Positions 34,442 through 44,665 of a stretch of DNA of 64,000 nucleotides are shown here, piece by piece. Location: positions 8,039,969 to 8,103,968 of the forward strand of contig OX352762.1 in NCBI GenBank assembly GCA_947095585.1, given 5' to 3'. The DNA comes from Nephrocerus scutellatus (Eukaryota > Arthropoda > Insecta > Diptera > Pipunculidae). The first letter of the stretch is position 1, and the number at the start of each line of letters is the position of its first letter. A model generated the notes under the pieces. It was not told the origin of the DNA. It made no database searches and worked only from the letters and a program-made list of their open reading frames with translations. The position numbers and the translations under genes were made by a program.

Positions 34442-34721
34442 CCTCTGGATCTAGCAGACGGGTAACACCGTACTCCTTTTCGACAATGTGAAACGCATTC
34501 TCGAGCCTCTCCCTTGGTCGGTCGGACCTTGCCTTTCGCCAGTCAAGCAAGTCCGGCCGATTGCGGTGAACCAAAGCCGAGAATGCCAAGCCATCGCGCC
34601 ATGATCCTGTGAAATCGTTAACACGCACACCCGGATACCGAGCTGTTGATCGTCGCGCCCATCGCAAAAGTGCTTCTCGTGCTGACACGTTGTCCTCTTT
34701 GCCAACAACAATATCGGAGAT
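34442..34721 (-). CDS. shot: shot CH2 exon (280 nt)
   Basis: Ninety-three codons plus one base, phase 0 in and phase 1 out. It starts ISDIVVGKEDNVSAREALL and carries the second calponin-homology domain: LLRWARRSTARYPGVRVNDF, SWRDGLAFSALVHRNRPDLL, then a helix ending EKEYGVTRLLDPE. The W-DG-AF-ALVH-NRPDL pattern is diagnostic for type 2 CH domains. The acceptor is ...CCACCACAG and the donor GTAAGT (34436-34441). Both first exons (37532 and, through CH1, 59143) can splice here in frame, so CH2 is common to all isoforms predicted from this window. Confidence 0.96.
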
Positions 34722-35160
34722 CTGTGGTGGAGGGTGAGACGGAAAATGTTAAACAATACATTCGAATTTAAATGATGAAAAGAAAATTAAAAAGATAGAA
34801 AGTGTTGCATTAAAGTTAACTATTGCGTGTGGCGGCGATCACGTATTTATTGGCCATAAAAAAATTAAACAAGAAAATCATTCTACAACCTTGTTTTGAT
34901 CCTATGACCACCCTACAAACTTACCATAAATATCCCATAATCATTCTTTGATACTAAATTTATCCTATAATTATAGAATAATTCTATAATTGTCCTATAA
35001 TCCTAAAATATTCCATATACCTCCTAAACTCATCCAATAATCATTCTATTATCCCAAAACCTTTCTAAATTCCCCCATAATTATTACCCATAATCATAAA
35101 ACCGCACTATAACTACACCACAATCATCGTAAAAGTCATAATCATCGCAAAAAGTGGTTC
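34722..35160. repeat. CCTATAATCAT minisatellite, left block
   Basis: From about 34890 to 35160 the intron is made of degenerate units of CCTATAATCAT with variants (CCCATAATTATT, TCCTATAATTATAG). The same array resumes at about 36150. The first 170 bp (34722-34890) are ordinary intron. Confidence 0.85.
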
Positions 35161-35179
35161 TATAAAAGTACAATGCCAA

Positions 35180-35935
35180 CAAGCTAAGTAGAATACAGAG
35201 ATCAGCAGCTGTTGGCATACCTGGAGACCTTCGGTCCTATACCGATGCTCTAAACACTATCCTACACTTAATACCTCCCGAACTATTTATTAAATTCGTT
35301 GCTACTTGCAGCGCGGTACGGTTCAGAGAACAATCCTACAGCTTTTCTGTAGAGTTTTTGATGTAACTCTATTCACCGATGGATGTTTGTCAAAGCCTTT
35401 ATGGCGACAAGCAATACTTTTAAACTCGTCAAGTAGTACCAAGCCGAACTGGCTTCTGAAAGCCAATGCATTGACTTGACTAGTTTGGGTACCGGAGCAC
35501 AGCGACATTGTAGGCAATGAAAAAGCAGACGTAATGGTGAAGATAGATAGTCTGCTGTCCTTTGATCTCCGTCAGGGAACGTGTTCTTTCCTTCCTTACC
35601 AGCAAAGTTAAGGTGGAAAAGTTTAACCAACTACATCACAATGTGGCCTTCCTAAATTAAAACAAATCCACCGAGCTGATTGCCATATTCACGAGATACT
35701 GGCCGCAGCCAAACTGAGAATCCCTCACAATACCTTTTGCAGGAGTTGCTTGTATGTGAATAAGAAAGAAACTATCATTTTCTTTGCAAGTGTCCGGCCC
35801 TTGCAGCTCTCCGTTTCCACAAATTGAGTAATCTCTTCTTTGCCGAACTCAAGGAGCGCTCAGAGTACGGCATCATCGATTTGATAACGTACCTCTATGC
35901 TACAGGTTGGATATAACTTTACATAGCCATATTTC
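35180..35935 (+). mobile_element. R1-like LINE 3' end (RNase H and zinc-knuckle region)
   Basis: The plus strand reads VWVPEHSDIVGNEKADVMVK at about 35485-35545 (RNase H GH-IVGNE-AD pattern), then KLRIPHNTFCRSCLY at about 35715-35755, with the C-terminal knuckle partly out of frame. It is broken by frameshifts and sits inside the CCTATAATCAT array. Confidence 0.75.
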
Positions 35936-35944
35936 TTTTCATGC

Positions 35945-36136
35945 GAAGGGACCTACAATGTAATACCGTATCCGAACGGCGAATTGAGAAGCTTTCCGTG
36001 ATAAGTTATTACACTCGGACGTTTGTAAGACATTTGCGCGAGGTGGGTCACCGTGAAAAATACTTTTAGTGTTACCGATACATGAAACACGAACCTCCTG
36101 CTCAGAAGCCATGCACTTATCCACTGAGCCCACCTT
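35945..36136 (-). mobile_element. tRNA-derived SINE, copy 2
   Basis: On the minus strand, from about 36136, it has A-box TGGGCTCAGTGG (36121-36132), a worn B-box region near 36080-36095, the shared body AAAAGTATTTTTCACGG and a tail near CATTGTAGGTCC. It lies directly next to the LINE fragment that ends near 35935. Confidence 0.8.
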
Positions 36137-36139
36137 TTG

Positions 36140-36705
36140 CTATAACATGATTATATTTTTATCCTATGAACAACCCAAAATCCTCTCATAATCACCCTAT
36201 AGCCATCTGGTTATCATCCCATAATTATACTATTTGATCCAATCATCATCTATATAATCTAAATAAGTCTCCGATAATCGATCAACAAAAATCATTCAAT
36301 AATGAATCTATACTCATCCTTATCATTATCCTATATTAATCCTATAATTCTTTTATCAACCTATAATCTCTATTATATCTTAAATTATTCTACAAGCATC
36401 CTATAATCATTCAATTAACTTCCCATAATCATGCTATAATATCCCAGTCATCCTATACTAATCCTGACATTATCCTATATTCATCCTATAATTCTTAAAC
36501 AACCCTAAAGCATCCTATAATCATTAAATGAAGTTCCTATAATCATGCTAAAATATGCCGCAATCATCCTATACCAATCCTGACATTATCCTATATTCAT
36601 CCTATAATTCTATAACTAACCTATAATCTTAAAATCATTCCAAACTCATCCTATAATCATTCTATGAATTTCCCATAATCCCATCCTGTAATCATTCCTA
36701 AAAAT
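36140..36705. repeat. CCTATAATCAT minisatellite, right block
   Basis: Degenerate units of ATCCTATAATCAT and ATCCTATATTCAT, including an imperfect higher-order repeat of about 115 bp (36440-36530 against 36555-36640, sharing CCTGACATTATCCTATATTC). It continues the left block at 34890-35160. Confidence 0.85.
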
Positions 36706-36821
36706 AACGCAGTCATCCGCGGTCTTGAAAATTTTACTCTCAGGCAAATATCTTTTAAAATTCGCGCAATCGCGAAAGACCGCTGCACCGCCGCCCAAAT
36801 CTGCTGACGTTCTTACTTTAC

Positions 36822-37532
36822 CTTGGTACGCTTCGATTCAATTGCTGCTGGCGATTTCGTCGCCGCTCGATAACCGATCTCTGTCGTTCGGACCGATTTT
36901 GACGAAGGATGGAGTCGATGTTGCGTCACCGCACTATCGACACTATCGACAGCATCCGAAGACTGCTTCTCTTCAGCTCTGCTCATAGTGGTAACCTTGC
37001 GGACAATATGTGTGGTGATGCGACGATGGCCATTTGGTGCGCGTTGTGACGTTTTCGTACTTTCCATGCTGGAGCCTAGCACTTCCGTGGAAATACGGCT
37101 GTTTCTCGTAACCGTATGGAATGATTGCGTTGCATCAGTACCTGGTGCGGTTATTTGCAGTCCAGAAGCAGTAGCCCGAGGAGTGGCACCTTCAATTGCT
37201 GGCGCATAAGCACGCCGACTACTACCCATCGCCATAGAACGATCAAGAGATCCAGGATAATCGCGAATAACCGCTTCGACGGTCCTTTCATGTTTGATTT
37301 CATGTTGAAAACGAATGTTTCGATCATCAAGGTTTGTCGTAATGGCGGAACCTTTGGAGAGGAGACTGCCGCCATTTCCACCAGCACCACCAGCAGCACC
37401 ACTATCGACAAACGACGCCTTCTTTCTCTTTGTCAAAGACATAGAAGAGGTCGGCGTAACAAGTTCCTCGTGGGTGGCTTTCATGAACACGCGACCACCA
37501 CCTGGACGGAAATCCTCATCAATCTTGTACAT
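36822..37532 (-). CDS. shot: shot alternative first exon, CH2-only isoform N-terminus
   Basis: A 711-nt open exon (237 codons). It starts at the ATG 37530-37532 in the strong context GCCGCCATG and ends at a GTAAAG donor (36816-36821) in phase 0, which matches the phase 0 acceptor of the CH2 exon at 34721. The protein opens MYKIDEDFRPGGGRVFMKA and is rich in Ser, Thr, Arg and Gly with no recognisable fold, so it is probably disordered. It lies in the intron between CH1 and CH2. Transcripts starting here therefore skip CH1 and should bind actin weakly or not at all. A CH2-only Shot isoform class from an internal promoter is established in Drosophila, and I judge this to be its counterpart. The frame would stop just past the donor, which supports splicing. 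Confidence 0.85.
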
Positions 37533-38906
37533 GGCGGCGGGTTCAAGCGAGCCGAAATATTACGCAATACAAGATGATGAATGGGAACTCCTTTTCTAAG
37601 ACCGAACACAGAGGCACACACAATTAAATTGCAATTTTTTTTTTGTTATTTTCTGTGCTTTTTTTGTTGCCTGCTACTTTAGTTTTTTATTCTCATCAGC
37701 TAGAAATTATGTCTCTCGGTTATTGCACCGCACTGGAGAGCAACTGCACTCGCACTACCTGTTGTGGGTAAATATGGGCAACATGAAGGGGACACATAAA
37801 AAAAATAAAGACAGACAGACCGAACGACCGACCGACCGACCGACTGACCGGATATGAAATAGGCGGCGTCCCCGCGTTTTACGTTCATTCTTTCTTTGTC
37901 TCTCTGTAACAAGTTGAAAATATGTACATATGTATACCATACAGTGGCCATTCACGCGAAACTTTTAGGTTTTCCGATCGAAAAATTCACTCAACTGAAT
38001 AGGAAGTGTCCTTAAGAGCCATAAAGGCACCACACATATGCAATAATTATTCTCATTGTTTCGTTGTAATATGAGCAGCAGACGACCGACAGCAGCTAAT
38101 GTGTAAGCTTGTAAAGTTAATTCCATTTCAATGACAACGACGAAGAGAGAGACTGCGACGCCAGCGTCACTGACATCATCATCAACATTACTATTAGCTC
38201 GCTACTTTAACTTCCGAAAGCAATCACGAACCAAGAACAAACAACGAGCCGATGTGCAACGACTTGGTCATCGTGATCGCCATCGCCATCGCCATCATCA
38301 TCAGCGGCAGGTGTTGCGGCAGCAGTAACAGAAGTCATTACAACACATATTACAACGAATAAGGTATAGACGGGTACGTACGCACGGAAGAAGAAAATGG
38401 GTGGTGGTACTCGTACAATATTTAAAACTTGTCACAGAAATCACAAAATAATAATAAACGTACGATAATTAAGTTGTAGATTAGATAGTCGGACTAATAA
38501 GAAAATAATAAAACAACGGGATTATTTTTAGTAATTAAAGAAGAAAAAATAATAACCGACACACACGGCGAAGAAAAAAAAGAACAACAACAAGTGTTTT
38601 TTAAGTCCAACCACCAAAATTGTTGGCGTCTCGACAACGACTAACATATGATCGTCAAATTGGATTCACTTGAAGTCTCTCCCCACAGGTATATATCATT
38701 GGCACTGCAGCGGTAGCGGCAGCAGCAACAGAGACAGCGACAGCGACGACAGCGACTTGGAAATGTTATTGTTTGCAAATAGTAATTGCAGGGGAGCAAG
38801 TGTAGCGTAGCGTTGGCGGATGACAGCGAAACAGAAAAAAAATTATACTCCTGCTTGTGTTGCGGACTGGCGGTCACCACCACCACAAGGTATGGACTGT
38901 TGGTTT
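37533..38906 (-). promoter_or_regulatory. shot: probable 5' UTR / promoter region of the CH2-only shot isoform
   Basis: This is the region immediately upstream (minus strand) of the ATG at 37532. It is richer in CAG/CGA-type triplets and short simple repeats than the introns: a CGAC/GACC tetranucleotide tract at 37818-37848, a CATCGC tract at 38275-38305 and CAGCGACGAC near 38735-38755. An isoform with its own first exon needs a promoter here or further right. I could not place a TATA box, initiator or splice site, so the role rests on position only. Confidence 0.4.
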
Positions 38907-39555
38907 TCACCTAATTCCCCTTTTTTTAATTTTTTTTTTCCGTTTAATTAACTTTGAACCATAAACGATGAAAATGAGCGCGGCAGTGGGCAAAAACGCG
39001 ATCGCCTTTGTTAAAATACGTAAAGCCATAAGCAACGTAACGCGGGCAGTGTGTAACATACGAGTAGAAGTGGATTTGTTAGCTACTTTTGTGTGATTGG
39101 CAAATTGAAGCAGTTCTGGTGTTTTTAGTGAACATTCAAGATAACTCATATTAGTAGATCGATTAGGAGTTGTTTTAGCGTTTTTTGTCAATTTCGATAT
39201 GCAGTATGAGTGTATGACATTATACAGGTTGTTTGATCTTAAAACTTGTCTGCAATGAAAGTTCAGACGAGAGTGAAACGGAGATTGCTTCAACTTCAAA
39301 AATAAAGACTGAAACTGCAATTGACTGTTTAAAGTTAAACACAGCCATTCAATGGGCAGAGCAGGGCGAATAACACAGAATGCTTCAGAAATACATGAGG
39401 CCGCAACTATCTCTGGTGGAACTGGTGGAAGTGCGATCAAACCTTCACGTAGTGACCTCCACGTTATTTTCCTCGAAATACAGGAAAAGCTAAATGATCG
39501 GGCGAGTCCCTAAAAAGTAAGGTTGGCCCAACACCAATAACCTCGCCCGTAAAAC
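38907..39555. other. shot intron sequence, unassigned
   Basis: A moderately long minus-strand open frame (38907-39440) shows no domain I recognise and has no splice context. The 39340-39500 part may be LINE 5' sequence. Confidence 0.4.
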
Positions 39556-39559
39556 CATA

Positions 39560-39700
39560 TTACGAAAACGGCAAAACGATTTAATAATTGTCTCATGGAA
39601 CGTACGCTCACTGTATAGAGCACTGGGCCGTAGGGTCCGACTGCAGGATAATATAACACAGTTATGTTGCAGGACTTAAAACGGTAGAATAAGAAACGGT
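39560..39700 (+). mobile_element. LINE endonuclease-domain fragment
   Basis: The plus strand reads TIVSWNVRSLYRALGRRVRL at about 39590-39650. It resembles the first endonuclease motif (TWNVRSLYRAGA) of several non-LTR families. The rest of the domain is missing. Confidence 0.6.
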
Positions 39701-39959
39701 TTACTCCAAAGGGAGGACCGCTAAATAGCATAATATAAGGAGTGGCTTAAAGGCGAAAGCCAGGTAAGCCCGGGGCTCTCAACACCCCACTCCAACCACG
39801 ACAGATGTTGCCCGGTGTACATCGATATGAAACAGAGAATGCGCCCCCAGCCAAAACAACTATTCACACCACCTGCGACAATCACAACAAATGCCAACGA
39901 TGTCCCAACAGGCAACGTTTTGAACAGCAGTGTAACGCAATCAAGTCAAACTAAAATTT

Positions 39960-40465
39960 TACAAGATGCACTGGATGCTCAAGAAACACTCTACCATCAG
40001 TTGAGATAACAAAATCCTTCTCTATAAAGCAATCATCAAGCCAATATGGACATATGGCATACAGCTCTGGGGCTCAGCAAGCACTTCCAGTCTAGAACTC
40101 TTACAACGGTTGCAGTCCAGAATCCTAAGACCAATCACGGGTGCGCCATGGTTCTTTAGAAACTCACTGCTGCATAGAGACCTGAGTATCCCGACTATCA
40201 CAGAAAAAATCAACATTCAAAAACTGAAGTATTCCTTAAAACTTAACATTCATCTTAACCTAACCTTATTAATAAACTTCTAAATCAGCATAAGCCGCAT
40301 AGGCTGAAGAGATTTAAAAGTATAATTGTATAACTCTCGCCAATCACAATGTTTAGCTCCAACTAAATTAATAGTGTACTTAGTTAGACCTAAGATTCTA
40401 TTACATATTGTTAGTTCCTAAACTGGAAGATCCAATATCTAAATAAATAAATAAATAACAAAAAA
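39960..40465 (+). mobile_element. Jockey-like LINE 3' end with A-rich tail
   Basis: Plus-strand reading gives YKAIIKPIWTYGIQLWGSAS (about 40025-40083), SLELLQRLQSRILRPITGAP (about 40090-40147) and HRDLSIPTITEKINIQKLKY (about 40174-40230). This is the conserved C-terminal end of Jockey-clade ORF2. It finishes in AAATAAATAAATAAATAAC plus an A run at about 40440-40470, the expected LINE 3' tail. The upstream junction is broken. Much of 40022-40230 is open in one frame, so the copy is fairly young. Confidence 0.85.
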
Positions 40466-40689
40466 AAAACAATGAAACAATGAAACAATGAAACAATGAA
40501 TATCAATTTGAAAACAAGTGGTGTAGAAAACTTCTCGGGTATAAACTTTTCCGGGTACAATCTTTTATGTATACATCGACACACGCCACACTCCACACAG
40601 TCCTTTCATTTTTTAGTTGCATTATTTGGTAATAACCACCAAATTATCTGTTTTTTATGTTTACTCCACAGATTAACCCATAATCTACG

Positions 40690-40860
40690 CATCACACGCG
40701 CCACACGCGACTAGCAACACGCGCCATATGCGAGATCTCAGAAATGTTGCCCTTAAGACTGAAAAAGTTCAGCTCTCTAGGTCGTGTGAAAGGTGATTAT
40801 TAAAAAGGACCTCAAAGTCGAAAAAACCGACAGGCAGGAAAAGTCAAGCTTAATAAGAGT
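40690..40860. repeat. dispersed ACACGCG repeat, third copy
   Basis: ATCACACGCGCCACACGCGA, TTCAGCTCTCTAGGTCGTG and GGACCTCAAAGTCG, as in the copies near 8245 and 9090. Confidence 0.7.
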
Positions 40861-41163
40861 TTTTCACACGACCATAGACGAAAGTGACTGACTCTTTCTT
40901 ACGCTATAACCTACGCTCGAAAGTAGACATTATTCACAGTAGTGTGTTAACAGACTTTTGTGATTTACTGCAGACTCAGCGAACACACATTCACACACTT
41001 GAATGTTAGTAAAATAGTATATTACATTACTCGCAAAAAAGTGCTCATCCATATCCTCCACTTTCCTCGCTCGTTATGTAATATACTATTTTACTAACAG
41101 TCAAATTACAAACTAGTGTGTGAATGTGTGTTCGCTGAGACTGCAGTAAATCACACAAACGCA
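40861..41163. repeat. foldback (inverted-repeat) element
   Basis: The left arm 40957-41027 (GTGATTTACTGCAGACTCAG, CGAACACACATTCACACAC, GTTAGTAAAATAGTATATTA) recurs inverted at 41075-41157, with about 48 bp between the arms and a 12-bp insertion in the right arm. The leading part (ACCATAGACGAAAGTGACTG) recurs at 61762-61900. Long arms and a short loop are typical of foldback MITEs. Transcribed, the region would form a long hairpin. Confidence 0.9.
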
Positions 41164-43250
41164 CGGTTGATCGATACTTGTGGTGGTACTAGGCCAACAA
41201 CGAATTTTGCATAGTTCTCTCCTTTTCCCTCTCTCTCTCTCTCTCTGACCAAGTACCTTTTTGCGTTCTTCATGTTCAAAATCGTTTCGCATTATGACGT
41301 CATAAAAAACTGCAACCATGAAATTTTACTCCCAACGCGCCCAAAGAAGTTTCAATTCAAAAATCTTCTTATGCAAAAATTTTCTTCCAAGAAACTAATT
41401 TGCCTTCCATCCAGCAAAAGTTCGGTTTTTTTTTGTATAAAGGTAACAAAATTCTCCCCATTTTCCCACCTTTCTTTGTAGTAAATATTGAGCACACAAA
41501 CGAAAAGGCATTTATGTTATTAAAAAATTGAAAGGTAAAAAAACAAACCCAACAACCAACCTCCCACATCGCCATAAAAACTCTAAAATTTAGCACAATG
41601 TGGTTGCTGTGGCTGTTACTAGAATGCAGTTAGATAATTGCAAAAATTCCACACACCCTTATTTTGAAAGCAGGGTAAATATGCGCTTTAGAATTTTTTC
41701 TCGCTTTTCAGTCTTGATGGCATTTCGTTTGACCAGACAGACCAGTCGCCAGTCGCCAGCTCACTCGGTCCTCCGCTCATAACACCTTACATAACAAACA
41801 TCGCCTAGATGGTGGTGGTGGTATTAAGTTAAGTAGCCCCAACTTTTCTACACTGCCTACGAAAGAAACAGCTATGTATAGTAACAGCAATAGGTTGGTG
41901 CTATGCAATGCGCGGCGGAGAACAAGCCATAGAATAGTAGCCGACAACAGCGAGCAAATCAACCATATGGTCTGTTGGTGTGTGCGGCATTTTAAGTAGC
42001 TTAGTTAGAAGGGGGCTTACACGCACGCACTACGCTCTGTAGTAGTATCCATCAACCAGCCACAGTCAGCATACAAAATAGTTAAATGGTCAACAGTCAG
42101 TCAGTCAGCATTATAATGGCACCAGTTGAATGATTGAATGAATGTGTGTCCATAATCGTTACTACACACTAGCAAGCGCGAGCATTATTTCACTCCCCAT
42201 ACAAATTGATTCAAAGTGACGTGTTGCTGTGTCTGTGTGTGTTGTTTGTCAACGTCAGTCGGTGGCGTCTCTTCTAGCCGACACAATACAATCAAATGAA
42301 AAAATGAATGAATTGAGAAGCCGCCACACCCCGTGTACACCTCAATGAGGAATGATTTGCAATTTTTCTCCATCCACACACAACACATGACGACCAAATA
42401 TCATACTCATGCTACAGCATCATGTCGTCGTAGCTTAGTTATTTAAATCTCCTACTGCTGCTGCTGCCCACACTCGCGGCCAATGCAATGAAATTGATAC
42501 AAATACAACACAGCAGGAGCAGCAACGATGACGACGACGCCCGACCGAAACCATCAGAAATGTAGTTCGTTTTCTAATCTTTCTGATCATTGAAGTCTTT
42601 CGATTCGTTTCTTTTTCTCGTTTGTCGTCGTCGTCGTCGTTCTCGTTCATGCTCTCATACATACAATGACTGAGTAAATTATTTACGCAAAAATGAGAGC
42701 AACAGCAGTTGCGCCCGCAAATCGGATCAATCAAAGAGACGAATGAGTGATGTCATACTGAGGTGGGATTTTCCTTTTCTTGTTTATTTTTTCATTCAAA
42801 AAATTTAAATTCGCCTTTTGAAGGAGAAATACCTGTAACCTGTAACTGAGCAACTTAAGTAGGTGGAAGGTAGCTGCTGGGTAGGTGTGTACGTGGGAAA
42901 TGCTGATGCTTTGTTGTTGTTTTTATTGTTGCTGCTGCTGCTGCTGCTGTATGATGATGATGACGACGTTTGGTTTATTTACGAAATTCGAAGGCGAGAC
43001 CGACGGACGTTTCAAACAGGTTATTAAGAAAAATATTTACACGCTAAGCTGTAAATTGCGAGTTAAGTTAACCAAGTTGATGCGCTTCTGTGATGTGTTG
43101 TTTCTGTTTAGTTTGTTCTCCTCTCCTCCTCCTCCTCTTCCTTCATTTTCTTAACGATTCAGGATTATTAAATTATGTGGTTTTCTTATTTGCAATGCAA
43201 TCGGATGTCGATTATAAAATGAATATCAGTGAACTTAACGAGGAATGAGT
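41164..43250. other. shot intron sequence with simple repeats
   Basis: Contains (CT)n at 41228-41247, a GTGGTGGTGG tract near 41811, (GTC)n at about 42623-42643, (GCT)n at about 42928-42950 followed by (ATG)n. No exon or transposon coding was seen. Confidence 0.5.
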
Positions 43251-43256
43251 TTCTGT

Positions 43257-43505
43257 CACCTTGACTTTTGACAACTATGCAACAACAACTGCATTACGTC
43301 ATGAGTCTCTGTCGTTGACAATTGTGCAACAACAACGTAAAGCAACAACTACAACAGCATCACGTCATCAGTTTGTCTCCTTGATTTTTGACAACTATAC
43401 AAAAACTGCAACTGCAACTGCAACAGCATTACGTCATGAGTCTCTGTCATTACCTTGACTTTTGACAACTATGCAACAACTGCAACAGCATCATGTCATG
43501 TATTT
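43257..43505. repeat. tandem repeat with CRE-like sites, about four copies
   Basis: Units of about 55-65 bp share TTGACTTTTGACAACTATGC, CAACAACTGCA and ATTACGTCATGAGTCTCTGT. The TTACGTCA/CACGTCA core is a CRE/ATF half or full site, and TGAGTC beside it is AP-1-like. Copies are variable, and the last reads ATCATGTCATG. Confidence 0.8.
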
Positions 43506-43829
43506 TTTCCAGTAGTGCAAATGAAAAGATGCCATATGGTTTTCGCCCATCGTCTATTGGAAGGTTTCTTAAGCATCAACTGATTTAATATTTGCTCAGC
43601 TTGTGCTAAAAGTTGAGCCATTTTTCTATAACCTGTCTATGTGTGAAAATCCGAACAGGAACAGAAATGCGCTATCCTTTTTTTCATTCTACTGCTCCGC
43701 ACCGACGGAATGTAAAGTCTTAAATGCTTACTTGCATAGGCGTTGATGGGCCTTTTTAATATTTTCTTGTTCTCTCCCTCTTTCATTTATTGATACTCCA
43801 ATAGAATTTAACGTTGCAGAGAAATCGAT
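43506..43829. other. shot intron sequence, possible LINE 5' remnant
   Basis: Leads into the LINE at 43830. Only the last few tens of bases (near 43800) look LINE-like. Otherwise nothing was seen. Confidence 0.4.
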
Positions 43830-44665
43830 CTCCTAAGTGGGGAACTACAAGGTTGCATTCTATCGCCGATACTTTTTTTTGTTGGTGATTAGCGATGTGC
43901 TTCGCGCAGCTTTATCTACTTTATTGGACTCTTACCTCTCAACTCAAACATCTGGACTACGCTGACGATATTTGTTTACTCTCACACAGGATTATGGAGC
44001 TGCACCAAGTGACAACAAATGTGGAAAGGGAGGCAAATGTTGTGGCTTTGAAGATCAATACTGCCAAAACCAAAATCATCAACCTCGGCACTAACTCAGT
44101 AGCTTAAGTTAACATTGCTGGATAACTGGTAGAGAGAGTAGAGAGTTTACAATATATTGGGAGTATTGTCTCGACTGAAGGTGGAACTGAACTGTTAACC
44201 GAATCGGAAATCGGTTCAAATGTTGAATTAGTGCTGCTGTATGGGTGCAGCAGGTGACCACTACTATTACAAAAAGATAACAAACGTTCGTAAATAGGTG
44301 TCTACTGAACATCTTAAGGGTTTTCTTGCCTAACCGTATCTCTAACGAACACCTCTACCAGAGAACGGGTCAGGAACCAATAGGCACAACCATCCAACGT
44401 GACTGTGGATGTGGATTGGTCATACACTCCGAAAAGGCGACAGCTCCATAGCAAACTACGCAATGCAATGAAATTCCTTATATCAGGATGAAGATAGAAG
44501 AACGGGTCGTCCGAGAAATACATGGCGGCGAACAGTTGAAGAGGATTCACGGCAATTGGGGAAGAGTTGAAGAGAGCTGAAGCTCATTGCCAGGAACCGC
44601 ACGCGATGCCGCGTAGGCGTAGTAGAGGCCCTAGGACCCACAAGGGGATATAGGACATAACTAAG
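43830..44665 (+). mobile_element. LINE, RT box to 3' end
   Basis: Plus-strand blocks: GCILSPI (about 43853), LKHLDYADDICLLSHRIMEL (about 43945-44000), ALKINTAKTKIINLG (about 44045-44090), YIGSIVST (about 44155-44177) and a C-terminal tail ending GGGGATATAGGACATAAC at about 44645-44662. The 3' 350 bp match the insert at 23072-23390. It has an internal deletion after the NTAKTK block and several stops. The intact YADD box shows the copy is not very old. Confidence 0.85.

Noticed and set aside
38907..39440. A 177-codon minus-strand open frame
   Set aside because: No domain, poor composition for coding, no splice fit to shot, and it is interrupted by LINE-like sequence on the right.
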